Source of the DNA: Thermus aquaticus
GTDB taxonomy: Bacteria > Deinococcota > Deinococci > Deinococcales > Thermaceae
Length of the DNA: 64,000 bases
Reading direction: 5' to 3'
NCBI RefSeq assembly: GCF_001280255.1
Contig: NZ_LHCI01000106.1
Location: forward strand, 1,625,217-1,689,216
A program made the position numbers and the translations under genes. Of the stretch, positions 16,108-23,586 are shown piece after piece. Position 1 is the first letter of the stretch; each line of letters opens with the position of its first letter. Below the pieces are notes generated by a model. That model worked only from the letters and a program-made list of their open reading frames with translations, was not told the DNA's origin and did no database searches.

Positions 16108-16961
16108 CCCCACCTCCAGGCCCGGCCCACCAGGGCCAGGAAGAGGACCAGGAAAAAGACCGCTTCCACCAGACCCCCACCCCCCGGCACGTAGGTGCTC
16201 ACCAGGGCCTCGGCCAGGGCCAGGACCAAGGCGGCGGGCATGACCCCCCTCAGGTTGCCGAGCCCCGCCAGGGCCACGATGGCGAAGGACTTGAGGGTGA
16301 AGAGAAAGCCCACGGTAGGGCTGGCGTAGAGCATCACCGAGAGCATCACCCCCGCCACCCCGGCCAAGGCCGCCGCCAGGCCAAAGGCCAAAAGATAGAC
16401 CCTCTCCGCCTCAATGCCCAAAAGCCCGGGGGCCAGGCGGTTCTGGGCCACCGCCCGCATGGCCAGGCCCAAGGGGGTCCGGGTGAGGAAGGCCTGGAGT
16501 AGAAGGAGCAAGGCCAAAGAGAGAAGGAAGGCCCCCAGGGGCACCGCCCCCAGGAAGAAAGGCCCCAGGGCCAGGGTCGCCGCCTGGTAGGGCGGGGCCA
16601 CCACCCGGGTGTCGGCCCCGAAGAGGAGGAGGGCCAGGTTCTGCAGGAGGATGGAAAGCCCGAAGGTGAGGAGCATCTGGTTGAGCTCCGGGGCCTTGAG
16701 GACGGGGCGGATGAGGCCCCAGTAGGTGAGGGCCCCCACCAGGAAGGCGGCCAGGAAGGCCAGGCCCAGGGCGAGGAGGGGGTCCACGCCCCGGGCGGCG
16801 TAGAGCAGGTAGGAGAGGAAGGCCCCCACCATGAGGAACTCTCCGTGGGCGAAGTTGACGATGCCCACCACCCCCAGGGAGAGGGCAAGCCCGGTGGCCA
16901 CCAGGGCATAAACCCCAGCTATGAGGAGGCCGTTCAGGAGGGTCTGGAGAAGGAGCTCCAT
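16104..16961 (-). CDS. livH: LIV-type ABC importer permease LivH
   Basis: Inner-membrane permease, 285 residues. It starts MELLLQTLLNGLLIAGVYAL and has the LivH motif GVVGIVNFAHGEFLMVGAFL near residue 35; the cytoplasmic loop AVAQNRLAPGLLGIEAERVY contacts the ATPase. The start at 16961 is chosen because the longer frame would extend into livK. One base separates it from the livK stop, so translation is coupled. Confidence 0.91.
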   Translation of the reverse strand: MELLLQTLLNGLLIAGVYALVATGLALSLGVVGIVNFAHGEFLMVGAFLSYLLYAARGVDPLLALGLAFLAAFLVGALTYWGLIRPVLKAPELNQMLLTFGLSILLQNLALLLFGADTRVVAPPYQAATLALGPFFLGAVPLGAFLLSLALLLLLQAFLTRTPLGLAMRAVAQNRLAPGLLGIEAERVYLLAFGLAAALAGVAGVMLSVMLYASPTVGFLFTLKSFAIVALAGLGNLRGVMPAALVLALAEALVSTYVPGGGGLVEAVFFLVLFLALVGRAWRWG

Positions 16962-16962
16962 G

Positions 16963-18159
16963 CTAGCGCAGGTAGTACTCCCCAGGGTAACGGAGGGGCA
17001 CACTGGCCTTGTCCTTGGGGAAGACCGGACGGCGGGTTCCCTGGATGTACTGGAACTGGAACCAGATCTCCGGCCCGAAGCCCTGGTACCGGGTCTTGCC
17101 GGTGTCCGAGGGCTTGAAGCTCAGGGGGCCAAAGGGCGTGTTCATCTTGAGGGCGCTCAAGGCCTCGGCGATCCGGTTCTTGTCGGCGCTCCCCGCCCGC
17201 TCGGCGGCCAGGGCCAGGCTCTTCACAATGGTGTAGCCCATGGGGGCCATGTACTCCTCCGTCACCTCCCCGTACTTGTTGCGGTAGGCCTGGACGAAGC
17301 GGCGGGACTCGGCGTTGGGCACCGTGGGGAGCCAAGCGGTCATCCCCGCCACGTCCTGGGAGAGGGGGTTTTTCTCAAAGCCGATGGGCCAGGAGGGCGG
17401 AGCCCCGTAGATGAGCTTGGGCCTGAGCCCCACCTGCCGGGTCTGGGTGGCGATGGGCAGGGCGTCTACATCGTATCCAATCCAGTAAAGGATATCGGGG
17501 GCGAAGGCCCGGAAGCGGGTGAGGATGGGGGTGAACTGGCCGCTGCCCGCCTTGTAGGGCTCCGCCTGGACCTGGTAGCCCAGGCGCTCCAGCTGCTGCC
17601 TGTAGACCCCGATCCCCGCCGAGCCGAAGGGCCCGTCCTCGTAAAGGATGGCCACCTTCTTGGCGCCGTGCGCCTGGTTGAGGTACTGGAAGAACTGGAG
17701 GGCGGCGGTCACGTTGTGGTAGTCCCACGGGTGGTAGTGGAAGAAGAGGGGGTAGCCCTCAAAGGCCTGCTCCACCACGGAGGAGGCGGCCCCGATGCAG
17801 AGGAAGAGGGGGCCGTACTGCTTCACCGGGCCCGAGAGGGCGAAAGCCACGCTACTGGCCAGCCCCCCGATGACGATGTCCACCCGGTCCACGGTCATGA
17901 GCTTGGTGAAGGCGGGCACCGCCTTGGCGGGGTCGGTGCCGTCGTCCACCACCACCAGCTCCAGGCGTACCTTGCCGGCGGCGTTCACCTCGTCCGCCGC
18001 CAGCTGGATGCCGTTCAGGGCCGCCTTGCCCGAAACGGCGGAGACCCCCGAGAGGGGCAGGATGACCCCCACCTTGACCTGGGTCTGAGCCCAGGCCATA
18101 CCCACCAAACCGACCATACCTACAAAACCGACGAGAAGCGCCCACTTGATCCCTTTCAT
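16963..18159 (-). CDS. livK: LIV-type ABC importer substrate-binding protein
   Basis: Periplasmic binding protein of the Leu/Ile/Val-binding fold, 398 residues. Signal peptide residues 1-24 (ending GMAWAQ), then VKVGVILPLSGVSAVSGKAALNG, the usual opening of the family. AILYEDGPFGSAG and GYDVDALPIATQTRQ are the lobe-crossing segments. Ribosome site GGAGGTGTAGGG sits just before ATG 18159. The 12-bp gap to the PHB-depolymerase-like gene suggests co-expression with the enzyme that would make its ligand. Ligand unproven. Confidence 0.9.
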   Translation of the reverse strand: MKGIKWALLVGFVGMVGLVGMAWAQTQVKVGVILPLSGVSAVSGKAALNGIQLAADEVNAAGKVRLELVVVDDGTDPAKAVPAFTKLMTVDRVDIVIGGLASSVAFALSGPVKQYGPLFLCIGAASSVVEQAFEGYPLFFHYHPWDYHNVTAALQFFQYLNQAHGAKKVAILYEDGPFGSAGIGVYRQQLERLGYQVQAEPYKAGSGQFTPILTRFRAFAPDILYWIGYDVDALPIATQTRQVGLRPKLIYGAPPSWPIGFEKNPLSQDVAGMTAWLPTVPNAESRRFVQAYRNKYGEVTEEYMAPMGYTIVKSLALAAERAGSADKNRIAEALSALKMNTPFGPLSFKPSDTGKTRYQGFGPEIWFQFQYIQGTRRPVFPKDKASVPLRYPGEYYLR

Positions 18160-18171
18160 CCCTACACCTCC

Positions 18172-19149
18172 TTATCGGCTCGCAAGCCAGCGGCTTGCGA
18201 TGATCCCGCTCGCGTCCGGCCCCGAGGGGTCGGTGTAGCTTCCGCTGGGGTCGCCCCCGGGCCAGCGGTGGTTCATGCCCTGGATCAGGTAGAACTCGGC
18301 CAGCGTCCACTGGCCGTCCCGAGCCGTTCTCAGGCTCACGTTGCGCCCGCCCATGCTGACGGTGCTCCTGCTCTCTGTCCATCCCGAAATGATCCCGCAG
18401 TAGCGGTGGGCGTAAAGCCAGTGCAGGTAGACCTGCTGCCCATTCACCGGGTTCACGGTGGTGTCCGCGTCCCCGTGGAAGACGGCGAGAGGGATGCGGT
18501 AGGCCCGCCCCCAGGCCTGGCAGACCTTGGCCCCCTGGGCCTGCGGGTCCGGCCCCCCCTGTTGCATGGCCAGGAACGCCCCGTAGGGGGTCTCCGCCGC
18601 CTTGTATTCCAAGCCCGCCACCACGCCCAAAAAGGCGAAACGCTCGGGATAGGCCGCAGCCAGGATCACTGCCATGGCCCCTCCGGCGGAAAGCCCCGCC
18701 ACCCCTATCCGCGACCCGTCCAAACCGAAGCTCCGGGCCAGATCCCGGGCCATGTCCGCAAGAAGGGCGGCCTCCCCGCTCCGGCCCTGGTTGAGGGAGT
18801 AAAACCAGTTCCAGCACCGGCTGGCGTTGGCCAGGAACGACTGCTCCGGGTAGAGGACGGCAAAGCCCAGGGCGTCGGCCACTCGGTCCATCCGGGTGCC
18901 TAAGGCGAAATCAGCGGCGGTCTGGGTGCACCCGTGGAGCATGACCAGAAGGGGAAGCTGTCCGGCCGCCGGACGGTAGAGGCGGTAGCCGCGGGTGCCC
19001 CAGGGATGGGTGTACGTCCCCACCGTCACCTGGCCCGAGCCCGCAGGCCTCACCTCGGCCGGGGCAGAAGGAGCGGGGCTCTGCCCGCACCCCGCAAGGA
19101 CCCCAAGCGCCAAAACCGCTGCCACCCAAGCCCAGCTCATCCTTCCCAT
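18172..19149 (-). CDS. PHB-depolymerase/LpqC-type esterase, lipoprotein
   Basis: Secreted serine hydrolase anchored by lipid, 325 residues. The signal peptide ends in a lipobox LAGC (Cys about residue 21). The oxyanion motif LHGCTQTAADFA, the nucleophile elbow GLSAGGAMA, the Asp region FHGDADTTVNP and the histidine in GMNHRWPGGDPSGSYTDPSGPDAS are exactly the blocks of the extracellular poly(3-hydroxybutyrate) depolymerase esterase family. Known members cleave PHB or, in some cases, feruloyl or acetyl esters. It overlaps the MaoC gene by 13 bp. With a 3-hydroxybutyrate dehydrogenase and an importer in the same operon, hydroxybutyrate polymer or oligomer is the favoured substrate. Confidence 0.85.
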   Translation of the reverse strand: MGRMSWAWVAAVLALGVLAGCGQSPAPSAPAEVRPAGSGQVTVGTYTHPWGTRGYRLYRPAAGQLPLLVMLHGCTQTAADFALGTRMDRVADALGFAVLYPEQSFLANASRCWNWFYSLNQGRSGEAALLADMARDLARSFGLDGSRIGVAGLSAGGAMAVILAAAYPERFAFLGVVAGLEYKAAETPYGAFLAMQQGGPDPQAQGAKVCQAWGRAYRIPLAVFHGDADTTVNPVNGQQVYLHWLYAHRYCGIISGWTESRSTVSMGGRNVSLRTARDGQWTLAEFYLIQGMNHRWPGGDPSGSYTDPSGPDASGIIASRWLASR

Positions 19150-19544
19150 AGGACCTCCGCCTCGCCTTCGATCACCCGCTCCCCCCTCTGGTTCTCACAG
19201 AAGGTGTCCAGCGTGAGCACATACCCTCCCTTCTCCCGCTCCCGCACCGCCTTGAGGACGGCGGTGGCGGTGATGGTGTCCCCGAGGCGAACGGGTTTCA
19301 GGAAGCGCAGGGTCTGGCCCAGGTAGATGGCCCCCACCCCGGGGAGCCTGGTCCCGATGACCGTGGAGATGAGGCCCGCCACCAGAATGCCCTGGGCGAT
19401 GCGCCCGCCGAAGCGGCTCCTTTTGGCGTAGGCCTCGTCCACGTGGAGGGGGTTGGTGTCCCCCACCGCCCCCACGAAGAGGGCCACGTGGGCCTCGGAG
19501 ATGGTCTGGGTGTAGCTGGCCCGGTCCCCTACCCGAAACCTCAT
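19137..19544 (-). CDS. MaoC-like (R)-specific enoyl-CoA hydratase
   Basis: Hydrates trans-2-enoyl-CoA to (R)-3-hydroxyacyl-CoA, or the reverse. 135 residues, a single hot-dog domain. The hydratase-2 motif is clear: FVGAVGDTNPLHVDEAYAKRSRFGGRIAQG, with catalytic Asp and His in GDTNPLHVD. ATG 19544 is supported by AAGGAGGTGGCC. The size and motif match PhaJ-type enzymes, which link beta-oxidation with (R)-3-hydroxyacyl-CoA and PHA metabolism. Overlaps the neighbouring hydrolase gene by 4 bp. Confidence 0.88.
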   Translation of the reverse strand: MRFRVGDRASYTQTISEAHVALFVGAVGDTNPLHVDEAYAKRSRFGGRIAQGILVAGLISTVIGTRLPGVGAIYLGQTLRFLKPVRLGDTITATAVLKAVREREKGGYVLTLDTFCENQRGERVIEGEAEVLWEG

Positions 19545-20272
19545 GGGGCCACCTCCTTCAAAAAGTCCTCCAGGATGGCCTTGAGCCGCGCCGGGTCCTC
19601 GAGGTTCAGGGAGTGGCCCACCCCCTCCAGCACCATGAGCCTGCCCTTGGGGAAGAAGGCCTTTGTCTCCTCGGCCATGGCCCTGGTCACGATGGGGTCC
19701 AGGGTTCCGTAGAGGACCAGCACCGGGCCAGGGTAGGCGCGGGAGGCCCGCCAGGCGGCAAGGGCCCGAGCGTTCCCCTGATAGTGGGCGGGGTGCATCC
19801 TCTGGGCGCAGTCCACCAGCTCCGGGAACCATGGGGGGCGGTGGGTGGGGGCCATGGCCGCAAGGGCCTGGGCCAGGGCCTCGCGGTTATACCGGTAGGA
19901 CTCCAGGATGGGGTAGTAGGCCTCGGGGGTCTCAAGGCCCGAGGGCGGGGCGGAGTTTAGGAGGACAAGCCCCCGGGTCTTCTCCGTGGCCGCCTCCATC
20001 ACCACCGCCCCGCCCAGGGAGTGGCCCACCAGGACCGCCTCCTCCACCCCCATCTCCCGGAGAAAGCCCCGGAGGGCCTCGGCGTAGGCGGGGATGGAGG
20101 GGACGAAGCCCTCGGGGGCCGGGGTCTCCCCGAAGCCGGGGAGGTCAGGGGCCAGGAGCCGGGCCCCGTCCGGGGGGTCCTGCAAAAGGCCTCGCCACCA
20201 CGCCTTGCAGGCGAAGTTGCCGTGAACCAGAACCACGGGTGTTCCCTGTCCAGCCTCCAGATAGCTAAGCAT
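19541..20272 (-). CDS. Alpha/beta hydrolase
   Basis: 243 residues starting MLSYLEAGQGTPVVLVHGNF; GGAGGTAT lies directly before the ATG. HGNF forms the oxyanion region, GHSLGGAVV is the nucleophile elbow, LYGTLDPIV carries the Asp and GVGHSLNLE the catalytic His. Cytoplasmic (no signal). Substrate unknown; among PHB and acyl-CoA genes an esterase, oligomer hydrolase or thioesterase is plausible. Overlaps the previous hydrolase by 8 bp. Confidence 0.85.
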   Translation of the reverse strand: MLSYLEAGQGTPVVLVHGNFACKAWWRGLLQDPPDGARLLAPDLPGFGETPAPEGFVPSIPAYAEALRGFLREMGVEEAVLVGHSLGGAVVMEAATEKTRGLVLLNSAPPSGLETPEAYYPILESYRYNREALAQALAAMAPTHRPPWFPELVDCAQRMHPAHYQGNARALAAWRASRAYPGPVLVLYGTLDPIVTRAMAEETKAFFPKGRLMVLEGVGHSLNLEDPARLKAILEDFLKEVAP

Positions 20273-21038
20273 ATACCTCCTCCAAGAAAGTCCGGACTTC
20301 CCGGGCGAAGGCCTGGGGGTCCTCGAGGGGGGCAGCGTGCCCGGTGGGCAGGGCGGCAAGCCTGGCCCCAAGGCTCTCCGCCAGGGCCTGGGCGTAGGCC
20401 TTGGGGAAGAGGAGGTCCTCCTCCCCGTAGAGGACGAGGGCGGGGAGGGTGAGGGCCTTCAGATGCGGCCTCAGGTCCTCCAGGGTGAGGAAGCCCTGAA
20501 GGAGCCGCTCCTGGGCCGCCTCTCCCGGGGCCTGGGCGGCCAGGGCCTTAAGGCCCTCCTCCGCGAGGAGCTCGGGGTGGGTATTGAGGAACCGGGCCCC
20601 GAAGACCCAGGGCAGGGCCACCCGGAGGCGGAGGGGAGTTCCCCCCGCCCTGAGGGCATGGAGCCAGCTTTCCACCTTGACCCGGAGGGCCGGGTCCAGG
20701 TAGGGGGTGGTGCAGGCGAGGGCCAGGCCCCTGACCCTTTCCGGGGCGAGAAGGGCCAGGGCCATGGCCACGATACCCCCGTTGGAAAGCCCCACCAGGG
20801 CGGCCTCCTCCCACCCCAGGCGGTCCAGGAGGCCGAGGAGGTCCTCGGCGTGGAGCCTCGGGGTGTAGGGCCCCTCCGGGGCCTCGCTTTCTCCCTGGCC
20901 CCGCATATCGTAGCGGAGAAGGGCGAAGCCCTTAAGGTGGGGAAGGACCGGGTCCCAGCTCTCCAGGCGCTGGAAGATGCCGTTGAGGAGGACCACCTTG
21001 GGCCCCTCGCCCACCACCTCGTACCTAAGCCTCACCAT
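20265..21038 (-). CDS. Alpha/beta hydrolase
   Basis: 257 residues. LNGIFQRLESW replaces the usual HGxx oxyanion turn with LNG, which is less common. The nucleophile elbow is VGLSNGGIVAM, the acid is in LYGEEDLLFP and the His in PTGHAAPLED. The pattern resembles 3-oxoadipate enol-lactonase-like hydrolases, but this does not fix a substrate. GGAGGAGG precedes ATG 21038. Paired with another hydrolase and an acyl-CoA ligase in one coupled run. Confidence 0.83.
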   Translation of the reverse strand: MVRLRYEVVGEGPKVVLLNGIFQRLESWDPVLPHLKGFALLRYDMRGQGESEAPEGPYTPRLHAEDLLGLLDRLGWEEAALVGLSNGGIVAMALALLAPERVRGLALACTTPYLDPALRVKVESWLHALRAGGTPLRLRVALPWVFGARFLNTHPELLAEEGLKALAAQAPGEAAQERLLQGFLTLEDLRPHLKALTLPALVLYGEEDLLFPKAYAQALAESLGARLAALPTGHAAPLEDPQAFAREVRTFLEEVYA

Positions 21039-22509
21039 GGGCCTCCTCCCAAAGCCTCTTCAAGGCCTCCTTGTTGACCTTGCCCGGCCCGGTCTTGGGA
21101 AGCTCCTCCAGGAAGACCACGTGCTTGGGCACCTTGTACCCGGCAAGGCGCTGGCGGAGAAAGGCCCTCAGGGCCTCGGCCTCGAGGGTCTCCCCGGGCT
21201 TTAAGGCCACGAAGGCCGCCCCCCCCTCCCCCCATCTGGGGTCGGGGACCCCCACCACCGCCGCCTCCTTCACCGCCGGGTGGTCGTAGAGGACCCTTTC
21301 CACCTCCACCGGGTAGACGTTCTCCCCGCCGGAGATGAACATCTCCTTCCTGCGGCCCACGATGTAAAAGCGCCCCCCCTCGTCCCGGTAGGCCAGGTCC
21401 CCGGTCTTGAGCCAAAGCCGCTCCCCGTCCCAGGCGAAGACCTTCTCGTTCTCCTCCGGGCGGCGGAAGTAGCCCTTCATGACCACACCCCCGGAAAGCC
21501 AGAGCTCCCCCGCCTCCCCTATCCCCGCCTCCTTCCCGTCCTCCCGCACCAGGCGCGCCCTCAGGTGGGGCATGGGGCGGCCCACGCTCTCGGGGTAGGC
21601 CTCGGCCTCCGCCAGCTCAAAGGCGAAGCAGTTCACCCCGCACTCCGTGAGGCCGTAGCCCTGCTTGAAGCGCACCCCCTTCCTGCGGAAGGCCTCCCGC
21701 ACCGGGGCCGGGCAGGGGGCCCCGCCGGAGATGGCGAAGCGGACGAAGCCGAGGTCCAACCCCTCCCAGCCCTCGGCCTCCGTGAGCATCTGGAACATGG
21801 TGGGCACCAGGAAGAGGATGGTGGGCCGGAAGCAGCGGGTAAGCTCCAGGTACTCCTCAGCCCGGAAGCGCTCCATGAGCACCACCTGCCCCCCCAGGAA
21901 GAGAAGGGGGGTGGCCAGGGCGTTGAGGGCGGCGTGGAACATGGGGGTGGCCAGGATGTAGCGGTCCTCCCGGGAAAGGCCCCAGGCCGCCGCGGTCTCC
22001 AGGGCGTTCAGCAGAAGCTGGCGGTAAGGGATGAGGGCCCCTTTGGGCAGGCCGGTGGTCCCCCCGGTGAAGAGGAGGAGGGCGGGGTCTTCCAGGCCCA
22101 CGGAAAGGGCTTCCGGAGCCTCTTCTCCCTCCTCCAGGGCCTCGAGGGGGAGGGCCTTGGGGTCCAGGGCCAGGGCCACCTCGCCAAACCCCTCTCCGTA
22201 GAAGAGGACCCTGGGCTCCGTGTAGGCGTGGAGGGCCTGGAGCTCGGGGAGGCTTAAGCGGTGGTTGAAGGGGGTGAGGATGTGGCCCAGAAGAGGCCCG
22301 GCAAAGAGGAGGTCTAGGTAGGCCAGGTGGTTGTGGGAGAGAAGGCCCACCCGGTCCCCCGGGCCCACGCCCAGGGCCCTGAGAGCTCCCGCCGCCCGCC
22401 TGGCCCTCTGGTAGAGCTCCCCGTAGGTGTACCAGTGCTCCCGGAAGAAGAGGGCCCTTCGCTCCGGGTGCTGGGATGCCAGCCAGGCCATGCGGTTGGG
22501 CTCAAGCAT
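21025..22509 (-). CDS. AMP-forming acyl-CoA ligase
   Basis: Activates a carboxylic acid to its CoA thioester with ATP, 494 residues. The phosphate loop is LLLFTGGTTGLPKGAL; the core motifs GYGLTECG, YRDEGGRFYIVGRRKEMFISGGENVYP and the C-terminal Lys in KTGPGKVNKEAL are all intact. ATG 22509 is chosen with GGGGAGG upstream, giving an 8-bp overlap with the FabH-like gene. Within the operon it would activate the acid imported or released by the hydrolases. Confidence 0.9.
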   Translation of the reverse strand: MLEPNRMAWLASQHPERRALFFREHWYTYGELYQRARRAAGALRALGVGPGDRVGLLSHNHLAYLDLLFAGPLLGHILTPFNHRLSLPELQALHAYTEPRVLFYGEGFGEVALALDPKALPLEALEEGEEAPEALSVGLEDPALLLFTGGTTGLPKGALIPYRQLLLNALETAAAWGLSREDRYILATPMFHAALNALATPLLFLGGQVVLMERFRAEEYLELTRCFRPTILFLVPTMFQMLTEAEGWEGLDLGFVRFAISGGAPCPAPVREAFRRKGVRFKQGYGLTECGVNCFAFELAEAEAYPESVGRPMPHLRARLVREDGKEAGIGEAGELWLSGGVVMKGYFRRPEENEKVFAWDGERLWLKTGDLAYRDEGGRFYIVGRRKEMFISGGENVYPVEVERVLYDHPAVKEAAVVGVPDPRWGEGGAAFVALKPGETLEAEALRAFLRQRLAGYKVPKHVVFLEELPKTGPGKVNKEALKRLWEEAHGEA

Positions 22510-23509
22510 AAAGCCTCCCCTCAAGCTTCAGCACCGCCGCCCCGTAGAAGTACCCCACCCCCGCCGCCGCCAAGGCCACCAGGCTCCCCTCCTTAAGCCT
22601 CCCTTCCCGCCAGGCCAGCTGCAGGGAGAGGATGGGGTCCAGCTGGCCCAGGTGGCCGTAGTCCTCGAGGTAGATGGACTGCCCCTCGGCGAGGCCCAGG
22701 CCCTGGAGCACCTTTTGGTGGGCGGAGCGCTTCATGTGGAGGAGGGCCAGGTAGTCCAGGTCCGCCTCCCCGTACCCGGCCTCCTCCAAAGCCTCGCGAA
22801 CCACCTCCAGGAAGGTGGGGATGGAGGTGGCGTCCAGCCTGGCCTTCATGGCCTCGGGGTCCTCCACCCTTAGGCAGTACTCCCCCAGGTTCTCCTGGGT
22901 GAGGGGGCGCCTGGTTCCCCCCACGGGGACCTTGACGGAGAGGGCCAGCTCGGGGTCCATGCGGTGGGCCAGGCCCAGGAGCCTGAGCCCGGGCCCCTCC
23001 CGGGTGAGGAGGGCGGCGGCCCCGCCCGCCGCCAGGTCGTAGAGAAAGCGGGTGTGGGGGTCTTGGTAGTCCACCAGGTCCCCGTTCCGGTACCCCCCGG
23101 CCACCAGGACCGCCTGGGCCTCCTTCCGGGTGGCGAAGAGGCCCCGGGCCACCTCCAGGGCCCCCAGGAAGGTGGCGCACTTCTGGTTCAGGTCCAGCCC
23201 CCTGGCCCGGTGGGCCCCCACCCGGAGGGCCAGGTAGGGGGCCGTGGCCCAGACGGGGTAGTCCTTATATTCCTCCACCATGGAAAGCACCCAGTCCACC
23301 CCCTCACCGGGGAAGCCCGCCAGCCTCAGGGCCTCCTCGGCGGCCCAGGCCGCCATCTCCGCCGGGTGGTCCTCGGGACCGGGCACGGGCTTTTCCCGGA
23401 TGCCGAGCTTCTCCCGCACCACCTCCACGGGCAGACCCGACGAGGCGGCGATCTCCTCCGCCGTCATGCGGCCTCTCGGCAGGTAAACCCCAAGGCTTCG
23501 CACGTACAT
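22502..23509 (-). CDS. FabH-like thiolase-fold (KAS III-type) enzyme
   Basis: 335 residues with the 3-oxoacyl-ACP synthase III fold. Nucleophile Cys111 in DLNQKCATFLGALEVA; catalytic His258 in YLALLHMKRSAHQKVLQGLG. Where FabH has Asn (GNTSAAS), this protein has His286 in EDYGHLGQLDPILSL, so the likely triad is Cys-His-His. ETGF- or GAGA-type loops of the housekeeping FabH are absent. It may condense an acyl-CoA, or act as an acyltransferase. First gene of the 14-gene run, with its ATG 8 bases from a -10 box. Confidence 0.75.
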   Translation of the reverse strand: MYVRSLGVYLPRGRMTAEEIAASSGLPVEVVREKLGIREKPVPGPEDHPAEMAAWAAEEALRLAGFPGEGVDWVLSMVEEYKDYPVWATAPYLALRVGAHRARGLDLNQKCATFLGALEVARGLFATRKEAQAVLVAGGYRNGDLVDYQDPHTRFLYDLAAGGAAALLTREGPGLRLLGLAHRMDPELALSVKVPVGGTRRPLTQENLGEYCLRVEDPEAMKARLDATSIPTFLEVVREALEEAGYGEADLDYLALLHMKRSAHQKVLQGLGLAEGQSIYLEDYGHLGQLDPILSLQLAWREGRLKEGSLVALAAAGVGYFYGAAVLKLEGRLYA

Positions 23510-23517
23510 CTGCCCTT

Positions 23518-23562
23518 AGGGTAGCGGGGGGGCGTTACACGCCCGTTACACCCCCGTTTCCC
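23518..23562 (-). promoter_or_regulatory. Leaderless promoter with three 11-bp-phased heptamers
   Basis: On the minus strand GTGTAAC occurs at 23551-23545 and 23540-23534, with a weaker copy GGGAAAC at 23562-23556. Each is separated by exactly 4 bp (period 11). Ten bp after the last heptamer comes TACCCT (23523-23518), a Thermus-like -10, and the FabH-like ATG follows 8 bases later. Heptamers with 4-bp spacers just upstream of -10 are the known binding arrangement of SARP regulators, and the divergent gene encodes a protein with a SARP-like domain. Confidence 0.7.
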
Positions 23563-23586
23563 CCAGGGTTCGGCCAAAATGGAGGT

